Both the position numbers and the translations under genes were made by a program. A stretch of DNA of 64,000 nucleotides from DATARH01 sp036489765 (lineage in GTDB: Bacteria; Pseudomonadota; Alphaproteobacteria; ATCC43930; CGMCC-115725), in NCBI GenBank assembly GCA_036489765.1, contig DASXFE010000072.1, positions 1 through 64,000 on the forward strand. The letters are read 5' to 3'. Under the pieces are notes generated by a model. That model did no database searches. It saw only the letters and a program-made list of their open reading frames with translations, and had not been told where the DNA came from. Within the stretch, counting starts at the first letter, position 1. Each line of letters begins with the position of its first letter. Positions 8,588 through 17,086 of the stretch are shown piece by piece.

Positions 8588-9352
8588 GTGCGGAGGGCGA
8601 CGCTTTTCGTCGCCCTCGTCACGCTCGCCGCGCCCGCCGCCCATGCGGAGGACGCGGTCGCCTGCTATGAGGCGAGCTGGTCTGGGATGCCGGCGGCGCA
8701 ATTGCGCCTCGCGATCCACGACGGCCCCGACGGCTACCGCAACGAGGTCGAAATCCGCACGCTCGGCCTTGCCCGCTGGGTGACCAAGTTCCACGGCAGC
8801 GCGAGCGGGACCGGCCGCATCGTCGCCGAGCATCTGCCGGCGCCGCATAGCTTTGGTGCCCATTACGATCTCAGAAAACGCAAGAACCGGATCCTTAGCC
8901 TGCGGTTTGTCGTCAGCAACGGGACGGTCGTCGCCGAGCGCCAGCCGGAGGACACCAGCCGCAAGCCCGAGCTCGCCGAGAAATTTCGCCGCGACGTCCT
9001 CGACCCGCTGGCAGTCCTCGCCGCGATCCGTCAGCGGCTCGAGGAACACCCCGCCGCCGGCTTTACGATCCCCGCCTATGACGGCGCCCGCCGCTTCGAC
9101 GTCGTCACCCGGGAACCGCCGCGGCGGGAGAGCGGCGTCATCCACCTCGCCCTGACGCTCCATGCGATCGCCGGGTTCAAGGGCGAAAGCAGCGAAGACG
9201 GTGACCCCGACGACGCCCCTCGCCCGGTCGAGGTGACTTTCAGCGATGACCGGCGCCTGATGCCTTTGTCGATGACCGCCCCGATCTGGTACCTGCCGCT
9301 CACCGTCGAGCTGACCCAGTGGTCGAGCCCGGGCAAGGGCTGCGCGTGGTAG
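8588..9352 (+). CDS. DUF3108 domain-containing exported protein
   Basis: This 254-residue protein starts at GTG 8588, 7 bases after the previous stop. A signal peptide (RRATLFVALVTLAAPAAHA) is followed by the DUF3108-like pattern: CYEASWSGMPAAQLRL with alternating beta strands, RTLGLARWV, and the block DVLDPLAVLAAIRQRL near residue 145. DUF3108 proteins are periplasmic or lipid-binding beta-rich proteins of unknown role. It is followed by a hairpin that probably ends the transcript. Confidence 0.75.
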   Translation: MRRATLFVALVTLAAPAAHAEDAVACYEASWSGMPAAQLRLAIHDGPDGYRNEVEIRTLGLARWVTKFHGSASGTGRIVAEHLPAPHSFGAHYDLRKRKNRILSLRFVVSNGTVVAERQPEDTSRKPELAEKFRRDVLDPLAVLAAIRQRLEEHPAAGFTIPAYDGARRFDVVTREPPRRESGVIHLALTLHAIAGFKGESSEDGDPDDAPRPVEVTFSDDRRLMPLSMTAPIWYLPLTVELTQWSSPGKGCAW

Positions 9353-9363
9353 GCAAACGAAAA

Positions 9364-9381
9364 CCCCCGGCGAACCGGGGG
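9364..9381 (+). terminator. Hairpin terminator after the DUF3108 gene
   Basis: A perfect 7-base stem (CCCCCGG at 9364-9370, CCGGGGG at 9375-9381) closed by the stable loop CGAA lies 11 bases after the stop. It is preceded by four A residues and followed by a moderately T-rich sequence (CTTCGTCCTTCG), so it could act in either direction. Confidence 0.6.
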
Positions 9382-9523
9382 CTTCGTCCTTCGTCCTTTC
9401 CGTCCGCCGCCTTGGACGGCGGGGCGGGCGGATGAGGCGGGGGATTTCAGGGGAGGCCCGCCTCGCTCGCCTTACCTCCGGGCACCGCTGTGGCACTCCC
9501 GCGGGCCGCGGATCACTCAGGCC

Positions 9524-9751
9524 TTACCACACCCGCTGCCAGCCAGCCTCGCGGCTGTGGAACCAGCCGCCGTTGCGCCAGTAGTCGTGGTGGACGCGGT
9601 GGCCGCCGATCGGGAAGTGGATGCCGGCAACCGAGATCCAGGTGCGGGCCTGCGCCGGGGCGGCCGGGATCGTGGCGGCGCCCAGAACGGTCGCCGCGAT
9701 CACCGCGAAACCAAGCCGACGAAACCATTTGTTCTGCGTCATGAGGGACAT
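9524..9751 (-). CDS. Small secreted protein of unknown function
   Basis: This 75-residue ORF starts at ATG 9751 behind GAGGAGGG. The N-terminal hydrophobic stretch (LGFAVIAATVLGAATIPAAPAQA) is a clear signal peptide. The 40-residue mature part, RTWISVAGIHFPIGGHRVHHDY then WRNGGWFHSREAGWQ, is rich in His and Trp with a possible metal-binding HRVHH cluster. No family is recognised. It is monocistronic. Confidence 0.6.
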   Translation of the reverse strand: MSLMTQNKWFRRLGFAVIAATVLGAATIPAAPAQARTWISVAGIHFPIGGHRVHHDYWRNGGWFHSREAGWQRVW

Positions 9752-9870
9752 CTGACCCTCCTCTTTCCATCCTACGTGGCTCAATTGCGCCACTCAGTTA
9801 ATAGTACGACCCCGTTTCATTATCTATCCCTGCCGACCTCAAAAATTTTCGACCTCGACCCCTCGCGAGC

Positions 9871-9896
9871 AAAAAAAATGCGGGCCAAACGCCCGC
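9871..9896 (-). terminator. Rho-independent terminator of the di-iron protein gene
   Basis: Read on the minus strand, a 6-base GC stem (GCGGGC / GCCCGC, 9880-9896) with a 5-base loop is followed by A and then eight T residues (9871-9878 are all A on the plus strand). It lies 28 bases after the stop of the gene at 9924-10757. This is the clearest intrinsic terminator in the window. Confidence 0.85.
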
Positions 9897-9923
9897 GGCT
9901 CGGAAAACAGGTCCACAGAGCCG

Positions 9924-10757
9924 TCACGGCACCACCCGGCGGCACAGGGATTCGACCAGCGGCGTCACGATATGATGGGCGCGCGCGCCGAGCTGGAGCG
10001 GGCGAAGCAGCATGCGCACGCACATCCGATGCGGAAAATGCCGGCGGATCGCCTCGCGCGGGCCGCGGCGGATCTGCTTGTAGGTCGCCCGGTCGAAGCG
10101 GCGGCCGGGGTTGCGCGCCTCGTAGAGGTGTTTGACCGCGATGACGTTGTCCTCGCCGTCGATCATCCTGAGCCGGTTCCAGAGGGCCCGGACGATATTG
10201 CCCCGCCCGGTCCGTTCCTGCCCCTGATAGCGGCGGAAATAGCGGAAGAAATGCTTGTAGTGGCGGATTTCGTCGTTGGCGATCTTTTGCGCGAGGTCGG
10301 CGAGAACGGGTTCGGCGCTGATCCGGCTCAGCGTCGTGTAGAAGCTTGCCGTGCCCATCTCGACGACGCACCGCGAGGCCATCTCGCGGGTCCGCGTCGG
10401 CTCCAGCCGCTCGCCGGCGCAATAGGCCTCGAACTCGCCCATGAAGCGCTGGTAGACGCCGTCCCAGTCGAATTCGGGCCAGGCGGCCCGCACATACCGG
10501 CGCAGCGCCTCACCGTGCTGCAGCTCCTCGGGGAGCCAGTGCTCGTCGAGCCACGAGGTGATCTCGGGATCGTCGGAAAACTTGTCGATCAGGTTGCGCG
10601 TGTACCGGTCCGTGGTGATTTCCATGAACGACGCGGCCGCCACCAGATAGAAAAGCGGGTCGCGCTCTGCGGCCGGGGTCGCCTCAATGGCGTCCCAGTC
10701 GATGGCGTCGATCGTCCAGTGTTGTTGTGTCGAGGGGAGGGGTAGCCTCACGCCCAC
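9924..10757 (-). CDS. Ferritin-like di-iron protein (acyl-ACP desaturase-like)
   Basis: The 277-residue protein has the four-helix di-iron ligand pattern: a Glu in SFMEITTDRYT (about residue 47), E-x-x-H in PEELQHGEAL (about 77-80), a Glu in VVEMGTASFY (about 132), and E-x-x-H in NDEIRHYKHF (about 162-165). This is the pattern of acyl-ACP desaturases and related ferritin-like oxidases. The C-terminal 100 residues are very Arg-rich. GTG at 10757 is preceded by AAGGAG at a 7-base spacing. The gene stands alone with its own terminator. The substrate is unknown. Confidence 0.75.
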   Translation of the reverse strand: MGVRLPLPSTQQHWTIDAIDWDAIEATPAAERDPLFYLVAAASFMEITTDRYTRNLIDKFSDDPEITSWLDEHWLPEELQHGEALRRYVRAAWPEFDWDGVYQRFMGEFEAYCAGERLEPTRTREMASRCVVEMGTASFYTTLSRISAEPVLADLAQKIANDEIRHYKHFFRYFRRYQGQERTGRGNIVRALWNRLRMIDGEDNVIAVKHLYEARNPGRRFDRATYKQIRRGPREAIRRHFPHRMCVRMLLRPLQLGARAHHIVTPLVESLCRRVVP

Positions 10758-10867
10758 AGCACAACTCCTTCACCTTAGCGCTACCCTTGGCCGGGCCCAT
10801 ATCTATCACCTCTGCCCGATTCCTAAAAGGTTGAACCCCCGGAACCCGGCTCGGCGCAGTTCGCCGG

Positions 10868-11575
10868 CTACCGCATCAGCGTGAAGGACACCACGCCGGT
10901 ATCGTCGTCGACTGTGAACTTAACCGGCACACCCTGCCCGTCGATCCACACATGCGACCGCTTGCCGCCGTCGATCTCGTATTCGCGGGCGGGCACCTTG
11001 GCGCTGCCGATCTCGACCGACGTCTCGCCGCCTCCCCGTACCTGGACCGGGTTCACTTTGCCGGTATCGACCTGCATCATCGTCGTCGATTGCAGGCTTG
11101 CGAGCGACCAGGGGTTGGCGGGATGCACCGAGGCAGGCGCCGCGTAAGTCCCCGACGGCGTTGTGATCATGAACGAGTTGTCACGCGCCGTGCCGTTGAC
11201 GACGATCTTGTCGCCGTTCTTGTCGGTCACGCCGTGGAAGGCGACGAGGCGATTGTTCTTCCACTGCTCGGTGCGCTGGTCGTCCTCGCGGTGCATGACG
11301 ATGCCCAGCACCTTGACCGCCAGATGCACGGTCGTCGTCACCGTCGTGGTGTCGCCGTTGGTCTGGACGAGATTGGCGTAGGTGCCGATGTCGCCATAGG
11401 TCGAATGGGTGACCTTGTAGATCAGGTTGCGATTGGTGTCCGCGACGGCGGAAGCCGTCGGCGACAACGCCCCCAATCCGAGGACCGCGCCGGCGGCCCA
11501 GAGTGAAAACACAAATGCGCCGCGGCGCCGGCGGACTGAATCTCGACGGAATGCGATGGCCAATTTCACCAACAA
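10868..11575 (-). CDS. DUF6134-like exported protein
   Basis: About 235 residues, with an N-terminal basic stretch (RRDSVRRRRGAF) and a hydrophobic signal-like core ending in SPTASAVA. The mature part begins with YKVTHSTYGDIGTY and continues as alternating beta strands, ending in GVPVKFTVDDDTGVVSFTLMR. The layout matches my memory of DUF6134 proteins, beta-rich periplasmic proteins of unknown function. The start is uncertain: the longest frame begins at a TTG without a ribosome site, and an internal GTG just before FSLWAAGAVLG would give a shorter, cleaner signal peptide. Confidence 0.6.
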   Translation of the reverse strand: MLVKLAIAFRRDSVRRRRGAFVFSLWAAGAVLGLGALSPTASAVADTNRNLIYKVTHSTYGDIGTYANLVQTNGDTTTVTTTVHLAVKVLGIVMHREDDQRTEQWKNNRLVAFHGVTDKNGDKIVVNGTARDNSFMITTPSGTYAAPASVHPANPWSLASLQSTTMMQVDTGKVNPVQVRGGGETSVEIGSAKVPAREYEIDGGKRSHVWIDGQGVPVKFTVDDDTGVVSFTLMR

Positions 11576-11705
11576 TTATTGCCGATCGAACGGGGCCCGG
11601 CCCGGTTGCCGATGGGTCTCGGCGGCTCTCGCCACCGTTCCTCTCGCTGCCGGTCGGGTCTCACCCCCAGCCGATACAGTGAGCCCTTTCGCCCCAAATG
11701 ACAAG

Positions 11706-11738
11706 GCGGCCGCCCAAAATTTGGCCAGGGGCGGCCGC
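11706..11738 (-). terminator. Hairpin downstream of the MFS transporter
   Basis: A perfect 10-base inverted repeat (GCGGCCGCCC at 11706-11715, complement at 11729-11738) with a 13-base loop lies 12 bases after the stop of the MFS gene. No run of T follows on the minus strand, so termination is inferred from position only. Confidence 0.45.
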
Positions 11739-11750
11739 TCTGACGCCGGT

Positions 11751-13094
11751 TTAGCGGGGCAATTCGTCTTTCCCCGTCTCCCGCCCGATGATCATCGCGA
11801 TCACGCTCAAGAGGGCAAAACAACTCATGAATGCGGTCACGTTGTTGAAGCTGCCGTGGAAGGCGCCGACCAGCAATCCCGCCACCAGGGGCCCAAAGCT
11901 GGTGATGACTCGCCCGGTGCCGTTGCAGAACGCGACGCCGGTCGAGCGGATATGGGTCGGAAACAATTCGGGGAAATAGACCGCGTGGCCGGAAAACACC
12001 CCGAACACGAAAAACCCGAATACCGGCAGCACCACCGGGTACCACGGCTCATAGGCCGGCAGGCCCAGATAGAGAATCAGTGCGAAGATGACCGTCCCGA
12101 CGCTGTAGAACGCGATCGCCAGCCGGCGGCCGACCCAATCGGCGATCCAGCCGAACGCCGCATAGCCGAGGATCCCGCCAAAGCTCCACACCATGATCCC
12201 GTGGCTGACGAGCGGAACCGCGTCGGCGCCACTGATGCCGCCCTTTTGCACCATGAGTGACAGGATTGTCGGCAACCAGATATTCGTGGTCCAGATCGCC
12301 AGCAGCGACCCCAGCCCGTACATCAACCCGACGAGGGTGTTGAAGCGATTCTCCTGGGTGAAGAGTTGGAGCGGCACCACGCGCATAAAGGCGTGGTCGT
12401 CCTCAGCCACCTTGCGCCCCGCGGCGATCTTGGTGCGGCGCTCCTGCACCGAGGCAAAATGCTCGGGCTCGCTCATCCGACCGCGCATGACCGCCAGCAG
12501 GATCGCCGGTATGACGCCGATAAAGAACACCGCACGCCAACCGAACCCGCCCACGATGCTGTACGCCCAGGCGCCGAGAAAGGTGCCGAACGCGCCGCCG
12601 GTCATCATGACACCGGCGATCTTCGCCCGGTGCGTCTCGCCCAGCGTTTCCGCCAAAAGCGGGATGCCGACCATTACCTCCGCCCCGGTGCCGATCCCCG
12701 CGAAGAAGCGGTAGGCGCCCAGATCCCAGATGCCGTGCGACATGCCCTGCAGAGCGGTGAACACGCTGAAGATGATGATGCTGAACATCAGCGCCCGCAC
12801 GCGGCCGATATAGTCGGCGATGATGCCGAAGATGAACCCGCCCGCGGCCCAGCCCAGAAGCCCGGACATCGCCAGGAGGCCGCCGACCTTCCCGAGCCGC
12901 GCAAGCTGCTCGGGCGAGAGCGCGCCGGAAAAGCCGAGAAGCTCGGTCAGCGCCGGTCGCAATACCAGCGAGTAGAGCCCGAAATCCGCCGCGTCGAGCG
13001 TCCAGCCCGCCCACACGACGAAAAAGACCAGCCATTGATAGCGCGTAATCGCGCGAAACCCGCCCAATGCGGGGCTGTCACTTTCAACCGTCAT
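11751..13094 (-). CDS. MFS transporter (sugar/aromatic acid:H+ symporter-like)
   Basis: The 447-residue integral membrane protein has about 12 hydrophobic segments. The MFS loop 2-3 signature reads GIIADYIGRVRALM (about residue 95), and its echo in the second half reads GWIADWVGRRLAIAF (about 318). The segment FPTHIRSTGVAF near residue 387 is typical of the aromatic acid and sugar porter branches. ATG 13094 is preceded by GGGAGGG. The central cytoplasmic loop is about residues 205-245. The substrate cannot be read from sequence; the amidase/hydroxyacid dehydrogenase cluster further along the same strand suggests an organic acid. Confidence 0.9.
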   Translation of the reverse strand: MTVESDSPALGGFRAITRYQWLVFFVVWAGWTLDAADFGLYSLVLRPALTELLGFSGALSPEQLARLGKVGGLLAMSGLLGWAAGGFIFGIIADYIGRVRALMFSIIIFSVFTALQGMSHGIWDLGAYRFFAGIGTGAEVMVGIPLLAETLGETHRAKIAGVMMTGGAFGTFLGAWAYSIVGGFGWRAVFFIGVIPAILLAVMRGRMSEPEHFASVQERRTKIAAGRKVAEDDHAFMRVVPLQLFTQENRFNTLVGLMYGLGSLLAIWTTNIWLPTILSLMVQKGGISGADAVPLVSHGIMVWSFGGILGYAAFGWIADWVGRRLAIAFYSVGTVIFALILYLGLPAYEPWYPVVLPVFGFFVFGVFSGHAVYFPELFPTHIRSTGVAFCNGTGRVITSFGPLVAGLLVGAFHGSFNNVTAFMSCFALLSVIAMIIGRETGKDELPR

Positions 13095-13200
13095 CCGCGC
13101 CCTCCCGGCGTCGCAAAATGTGCCCGCGCGGTCCTACGCCGGTGACACGTTGGGATCACGCGTACCGTCACGGCGGGCCGCGGTCAAGCCTCAGGAAGGA

Positions 13201-14433
13201 TCAATGGCAATCGAGCGATCGGGCGGCAAAGCGGCAGGTGGCGAGGACCTTGTCGTCGATCCCGTAGAAGGTGCCGATCCAGCCTTTCGCGGCACGGTCC
13301 ATGACGAAATAGCCGAACGTGGCCAGCATCGTCCCCTTCTCGACCTTGACCCCGTCGACCTCGCTGCCGACAAGCGGGTGGTCAGCGAGCGGCAGGAGGG
13401 TGTCGCCGCCGGTGCCGGCGATGAGCTGCGCCGGGTGGCCGCCGCCGTAATCATAAGTCGTGAAATCGTGCAGGTGCCCGGAGACGACGAGGTCCAGCGT
13501 ATCCGGCACGTGGCCCTTGATCGCCGCCTGTTCGGTCAGGTTCATCGGCACGCCGGGAAGGTTGCCCTGCGCGAGCGACCAGACCGGCCGGTGCGTCACG
13601 AGCCAGGTATGCGGCGGCGCGCCGTTCAGAAGCTCCGCCATCTGTGCGGCGTAGAGCGAGACCTTTTCCGGCACCGTCTTGAAGTCGTCGGCGTCGCCGC
13701 CGTCGAACACCGCGAGGCTGAGCCCGCCCGGGGCGATCCGATACGGCGCCGTCGTGTCAGCGCAGACATCGGGCATCTTGTGCGGGTCGAGCAATCGGAA
13801 CCAGCCCTTGCCGCCGCGCCGGCAGATCTCGTGATTGCCCCGTACCATCAGCCACGGCGCGGCACCGAGCAGCGGCGCGCCGGGATCGAAGAACTCCGCG
13901 AGCCAGACCGGCAGATTGTCGCCGTGCGGGCTGTTGGCGCAGCCGCTGTCGCCGGGCGGACAGGCACTCTCACGATAGTAGTAGTCGCCGATATGGATCA
14001 CGAGGTCGGGCTTCCGCGCCGCGGCCAGCCGGGCGACAAGCGCGTAAGGCCATGCCTTCGGGTCGTTGCAAGCCTGCGCGCTTTTGCCCTCGATCCGACA
14101 CCCGGTATCGCCGATGACGACGATCCGCTTGATCTCCGCCGGCACGACGGGAAGCGCCTTTCCGGCGACGCTCAATTTCGCGGTCGCCGCCGGTGCCGAC
14201 CCCTCGCAGACCTCCGCCGGAAACGCCTCGTCCGCCGCCCCGCGCTTCGCCATCGCGATGCTCTTGCCATCCGCCTCGACCGAAGGGCAGCCCGCACCCT
14301 TGTCGACGATCTGCCGCACCGACAGCGACCCATCCGCTGCGAACTCGACCCAGGGGCTGGGAAGCGCGGCGCGGGATGCGGTGGGCAGCAGGAGGAGGGC
14401 GAAGAAAACAACGTGAGCGACTTTGAGCTGCAT
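13201..14433 (-). CDS. Exported calcineurin-like metallophosphoesterase
   Basis: The 410-residue protein has a signal peptide (VAHVVFFALLLLPTASRA) and the full set of calcineurin-like metal motifs: GDTG (about residue 109), GDYYYRE (about 148), GNHE (about 200), THRP (about 282) and GHLHD (about 320). Cysteines between the blocks (CRIEGKSAQAC, ACPPGDSGC) suggest disulfides, which agrees with a periplasmic location. The family cleaves phosphomono- or diesters with a two-metal centre. It is the last gene of a minus-strand run that starts with the enolase-superfamily gene, with a 30-base gap to the amidase gene. Confidence 0.88.
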   Translation of the reverse strand: MQLKVAHVVFFALLLLPTASRAALPSPWVEFAADGSLSVRQIVDKGAGCPSVEADGKSIAMAKRGAADEAFPAEVCEGSAPAATAKLSVAGKALPVVPAEIKRIVVIGDTGCRIEGKSAQACNDPKAWPYALVARLAAARKPDLVIHIGDYYYRESACPPGDSGCANSPHGDNLPVWLAEFFDPGAPLLGAAPWLMVRGNHEICRRGGKGWFRLLDPHKMPDVCADTTAPYRIAPGGLSLAVFDGGDADDFKTVPEKVSLYAAQMAELLNGAPPHTWLVTHRPVWSLAQGNLPGVPMNLTEQAAIKGHVPDTLDLVVSGHLHDFTTYDYGGGHPAQLIAGTGGDTLLPLADHPLVGSEVDGVKVEKGTMLATFGYFVMDRAAKGWIGTFYGIDDKVLATCRFAARSLDCH

Positions 14434-14463
14434 GACGATCCGCGCCCCCTCTTTGGCCCGGCC

Positions 14464-15933
14464 TCAAACCGCCGCCATGACCTTGGCTTTCACCACCGCG
14501 TCCGGAGCCCCGGCGATCGCATCCAGCCGGGCCGACAGTACCGCGCTCGGCCAACTCCCGCCCACCGCCTGCTCATAGGCCCGGCACGCCTGGAGAACGC
14601 CGAGGTCGTCATACGTCCGGCCCGTCACCATCAGCCCGATCGGCAGGCCGCCGTCGAACCCGCAAGGGATCGAGGCAGAGGGGTTCTTGGTTAGGTTGAA
14701 CGCCCAGGTATAGCTGAGCCAGTCAGCGAAATTGGTCGGGTCCGGTGACCCGTCGCCGCGCGGCTCGGCCCAGGCGGCGACGGTCGGCATCGTCGGCGAC
14801 AGGATCAGGTCATAGCGCTCGAAGAACCTGTTGAGTGCGACGCCGAGCGCGACCCGCTTGCCGACCGCATCGACATATTGCTCCTGCGTCACCGCCGCGC
14901 CGCGCCTGCAGAACTCGACGAGCCCCGGGTCCATCAGCGCGTGCTTCGCCTCGGGGATGCCGCGCAGCAAGCTCCACATCGCCGCACATGCGAGCACCTG
15001 GAAAATCGCCATCGGCGATTCCGCGAAGGGATCGGCGAGTTCGACCACAGCGCCCTGCTCGGCAAACACCTTCGCCGCCCGTTCGACCGCCGCGCGCACC
15101 GCCGGTGCCGGCTCGTGATAGCCGAGCGTCGGCGACAGCGCGACACGCTTGCCCCTCAGCGACCCCTCGCGCACCCGGTCGCGATAGGCGATGCCGTCAT
15201 CGGGCAGGCTGAACCAGTCGCGGGCGTCGGGCCCCTTCATCGCGTCGAGCATCAGCGCCGCATCGTCCACCGTGCGGCTCAGCGGCCCGCCATGCGACAC
15301 GTCGCCAAAGGCCGAAGGCGGGTACATCGCGACCCGGCCAAAGCTCGGCTTGTGGCCGAAGACACCGCTGAAGGCCGCCGGGATGCGGATCGACCCGCCG
15401 GCATCGGTGCCGACCGCGAGCGGGGTAACGCCGGTCAAAACCGCGACCGCACTGCCGCCGCTCGACCCGCCCGGGCTGCGCGCGAGGTCCCACGGGTTGC
15501 GGGTGACGCCGGTCAGCGGCGAATCGGTCACCGGTTTCCAGCCGAATTCCGGCGTCGTCGTCTTGCCGAAGAACACCGCGCCCGCCTCGCGCAGCCGCGC
15601 CGTCGACGGCGCGTCTTCGGGCCAGGGCTGGTTGGCGTCGATCGTCCTCGACCCGACGCGTCGCGGCCAGCCTTTGGTGAGCTGCGTGTCCTTGATCGCG
15701 ACCGGGACGCCGTCGATAACGCCCTGCGGCGCGCCCTTGACCCAGCGCGCCTCCGACTCACGGGCCATCTTGCGAGCCGTGTCGGGGTCGTAGAGGACAA
15801 AGGCGTTGACCGCTCCCTCGAACTTTTCAAGCCGTGCCAGCACGATGTCGATGACCTCGACCGGCGACAGGCTCTTGTCGCGGTAGCGCTTGACGAGCTC
15901 GGTCGCGGGAAGAAAGGCGGTGTCGTCGGCCAT
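14464..15933 (-). CDS. Amidase (amidase signature family)
   Basis: The 489-residue protein has the Ser-cisSer-Lys amidase signature: the Lys in VAIKDTQL (about residue 81), the Gly/Ser loop PGGSSGGSAVAV with the cis-Ser (about 155), and GTDAGGSIRIPAAFSG with the nucleophilic Ser (about 178). These enzymes hydrolyse amide bonds of small molecules in the cytoplasm. ATG 15933 is preceded by GGAGG at 5 bases; the frame is open much further upstream but that part overlaps the neighbouring dehydrogenase gene. The 11-base gap to that gene indicates one operon. Confidence 0.92.
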   Translation of the reverse strand: MADDTAFLPATELVKRYRDKSLSPVEVIDIVLARLEKFEGAVNAFVLYDPDTARKMARESEARWVKGAPQGVIDGVPVAIKDTQLTKGWPRRVGSRTIDANQPWPEDAPSTARLREAGAVFFGKTTTPEFGWKPVTDSPLTGVTRNPWDLARSPGGSSGGSAVAVLTGVTPLAVGTDAGGSIRIPAAFSGVFGHKPSFGRVAMYPPSAFGDVSHGGPLSRTVDDAALMLDAMKGPDARDWFSLPDDGIAYRDRVREGSLRGKRVALSPTLGYHEPAPAVRAAVERAAKVFAEQGAVVELADPFAESPMAIFQVLACAAMWSLLRGIPEAKHALMDPGLVEFCRRGAAVTQEQYVDAVGKRVALGVALNRFFERYDLILSPTMPTVAAWAEPRGDGSPDPTNFADWLSYTWAFNLTKNPSASIPCGFDGGLPIGLMVTGRTYDDLGVLQACRAYEQAVGGSWPSAVLSARLDAIAGAPDAVVKAKVMAAV

Positions 15934-15944
15934 GCTGTCCTCCG

Positions 15945-16931
15945 TCAGGTCACCATCACCACATTGGCGAGGGGCTCGCCGCGCACATAGCGGTCGAGAT
16001 TGCCAGCGACCGTCGAAAAGCGCCGGTTGCGGGCGCCGTCGGTCGCGCTCGAGCAGTGTGGGGTCATGATCACGTTGGGCAGTTCGTGGAACGGCAGCCG
16101 CGAGCCGCGGCGATGGCGCTCGTCCGCGGTCGGGTATTGCCACCACACGTCGATCGCGGCGCCGCCGATCTTGTTGTCCTTGAGCGCGGCAAAGACGGCG
16201 TCCTCGTCGAAGATACCGGCGCGGCCGATGTTGATCAGGAATGCGGTCGGCTTCATGATCGCGAGGCGCCCCGCATCGATCAGCTTTGCCGTCTCCGGCC
16301 CGAGCCCCGCCGCGACCACGACGATGTCGCATAGCGGCAGCATTCGATCGAGTTCGGCGAGCGGGTAGACCGTCGACGCATCGCCCGGTTCGGCAACCGG
16401 GCTGCGGTTGGCGGCGATCACTGTACAGCCGAACCCCACCGCGCGCTTGGCGACCTCGCGCCCGATCTTGCCGTAGCCGACGATGCCCACGGTCTTGCCC
16501 ATGATCTCGCCATGCGTCGGGCCGCCCCCGGCGCCGCCGCCGGTCGACCAGACGCCGTTCGCCTTGAACGCCGTCGCGATGTCGATCAGCCGGTGCTGCC
16601 AAGCGAGCATCGTCATCAGACAGTATTCGGCGATCGCCTGCTCGTGCCCGGCGACGCTGCAGATCGCGACGCCCTTCGGCACCGAGGGCACGTCGATCAG
16701 GTCGATGCCGGCGGCGACGGATTGCAACAGCTTGACCTTGGGCGCCGGCGGGAAATCCTTCTTCCAGATGTGGCTGACGACGATCTCCGCGTCGGCCAGC
16801 GCCGGGATCAGGCGCTGGGTGTCGTCGAGGTCGAACAGCACCGAATGGTCGAGCGTTTCGGTGGCCTTGGCGAGGATCGCCTCCCACACCCCCGGCCGCG
16901 CCCCGAAACTCCCCAGGAATACCGTTTTCAT
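15945..16931 (-). CDS. D-isomer-specific 2-hydroxyacid dehydrogenase (paralog 1)
   Basis: The 328-residue protein has the NAD-binding motif GIVGYGKIGREVA (about residues 148-160), the family Arg in NIGRAGIFDEDAV (about 235) and the catalytic His in TPHCSS (about 283). A glycine-rich insert (STGGGAGGGPTHGE) precedes the Rossmann fold. The family reversibly oxidises 2-hydroxyacids to 2-oxoacids. A close paralog lies immediately upstream at 17087-18055 and shares blocks such as AVYPLAELDRMLP-type, GGAALDVWWQYP-type and GSRxPFHELPNVI. Together with the amidase it suggests a catabolic pathway for an amide or hydroxyacid. Confidence 0.88.
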   Translation of the reverse strand: MKTVFLGSFGARPGVWEAILAKATETLDHSVLFDLDDTQRLIPALADAEIVVSHIWKKDFPPAPKVKLLQSVAAGIDLIDVPSVPKGVAICSVAGHEQAIAEYCLMTMLAWQHRLIDIATAFKANGVWSTGGGAGGGPTHGEIMGKTVGIVGYGKIGREVAKRAVGFGCTVIAANRSPVAEPGDASTVYPLAELDRMLPLCDIVVVAAGLGPETAKLIDAGRLAIMKPTAFLINIGRAGIFDEDAVFAALKDNKIGGAAIDVWWQYPTADERHRRGSRLPFHELPNVIMTPHCSSATDGARNRRFSTVAGNLDRYVRGEPLANVVMVT

Positions 16932-16962
16932 GTGCTTATTTGTCCTCTCACGTTTTCATCGA

Positions 16963-17080
16963 GGTCTTTCCAGGACACGCACAGCGGGAACCCGGACCCC
17001 ATGAACACGGACGGTGCCGCTCGGCGCGGAAGCCGGTGATCTTGGGTTCGAGGTTCGGCCTGCGGCCGCCCCGGAATGAC
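16963..17080. repeat. Intergenic repeat, family D, copy 1
   Basis: It lies in the 155-base gap between the two hydroxyacid dehydrogenase genes and ends in CCGGAATGAC. It contains a 23-base block (16992-17014) that recurs exactly at 29164-29186. Related sequences framed by GGTCATTCC and GGAATGACC also lie at 19312, 29135, 46910 and 51007. Confidence 0.7.
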
Positions 17081-17086
17081 GCTGGT

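Noticed and set aside
6817..8622. 601-codon open frame on the minus strand
   Set aside because: It lies antisense to the unknown 538-residue gene, has an Arg/Val/Leu/Asp-rich shadow composition and no ribosome site; an artefact of high GC.
13120..14694. 524-codon plus-strand frame
   Set aside because: Antisense to the metallophosphoesterase, whose five metal motifs are all clear on the minus strand.
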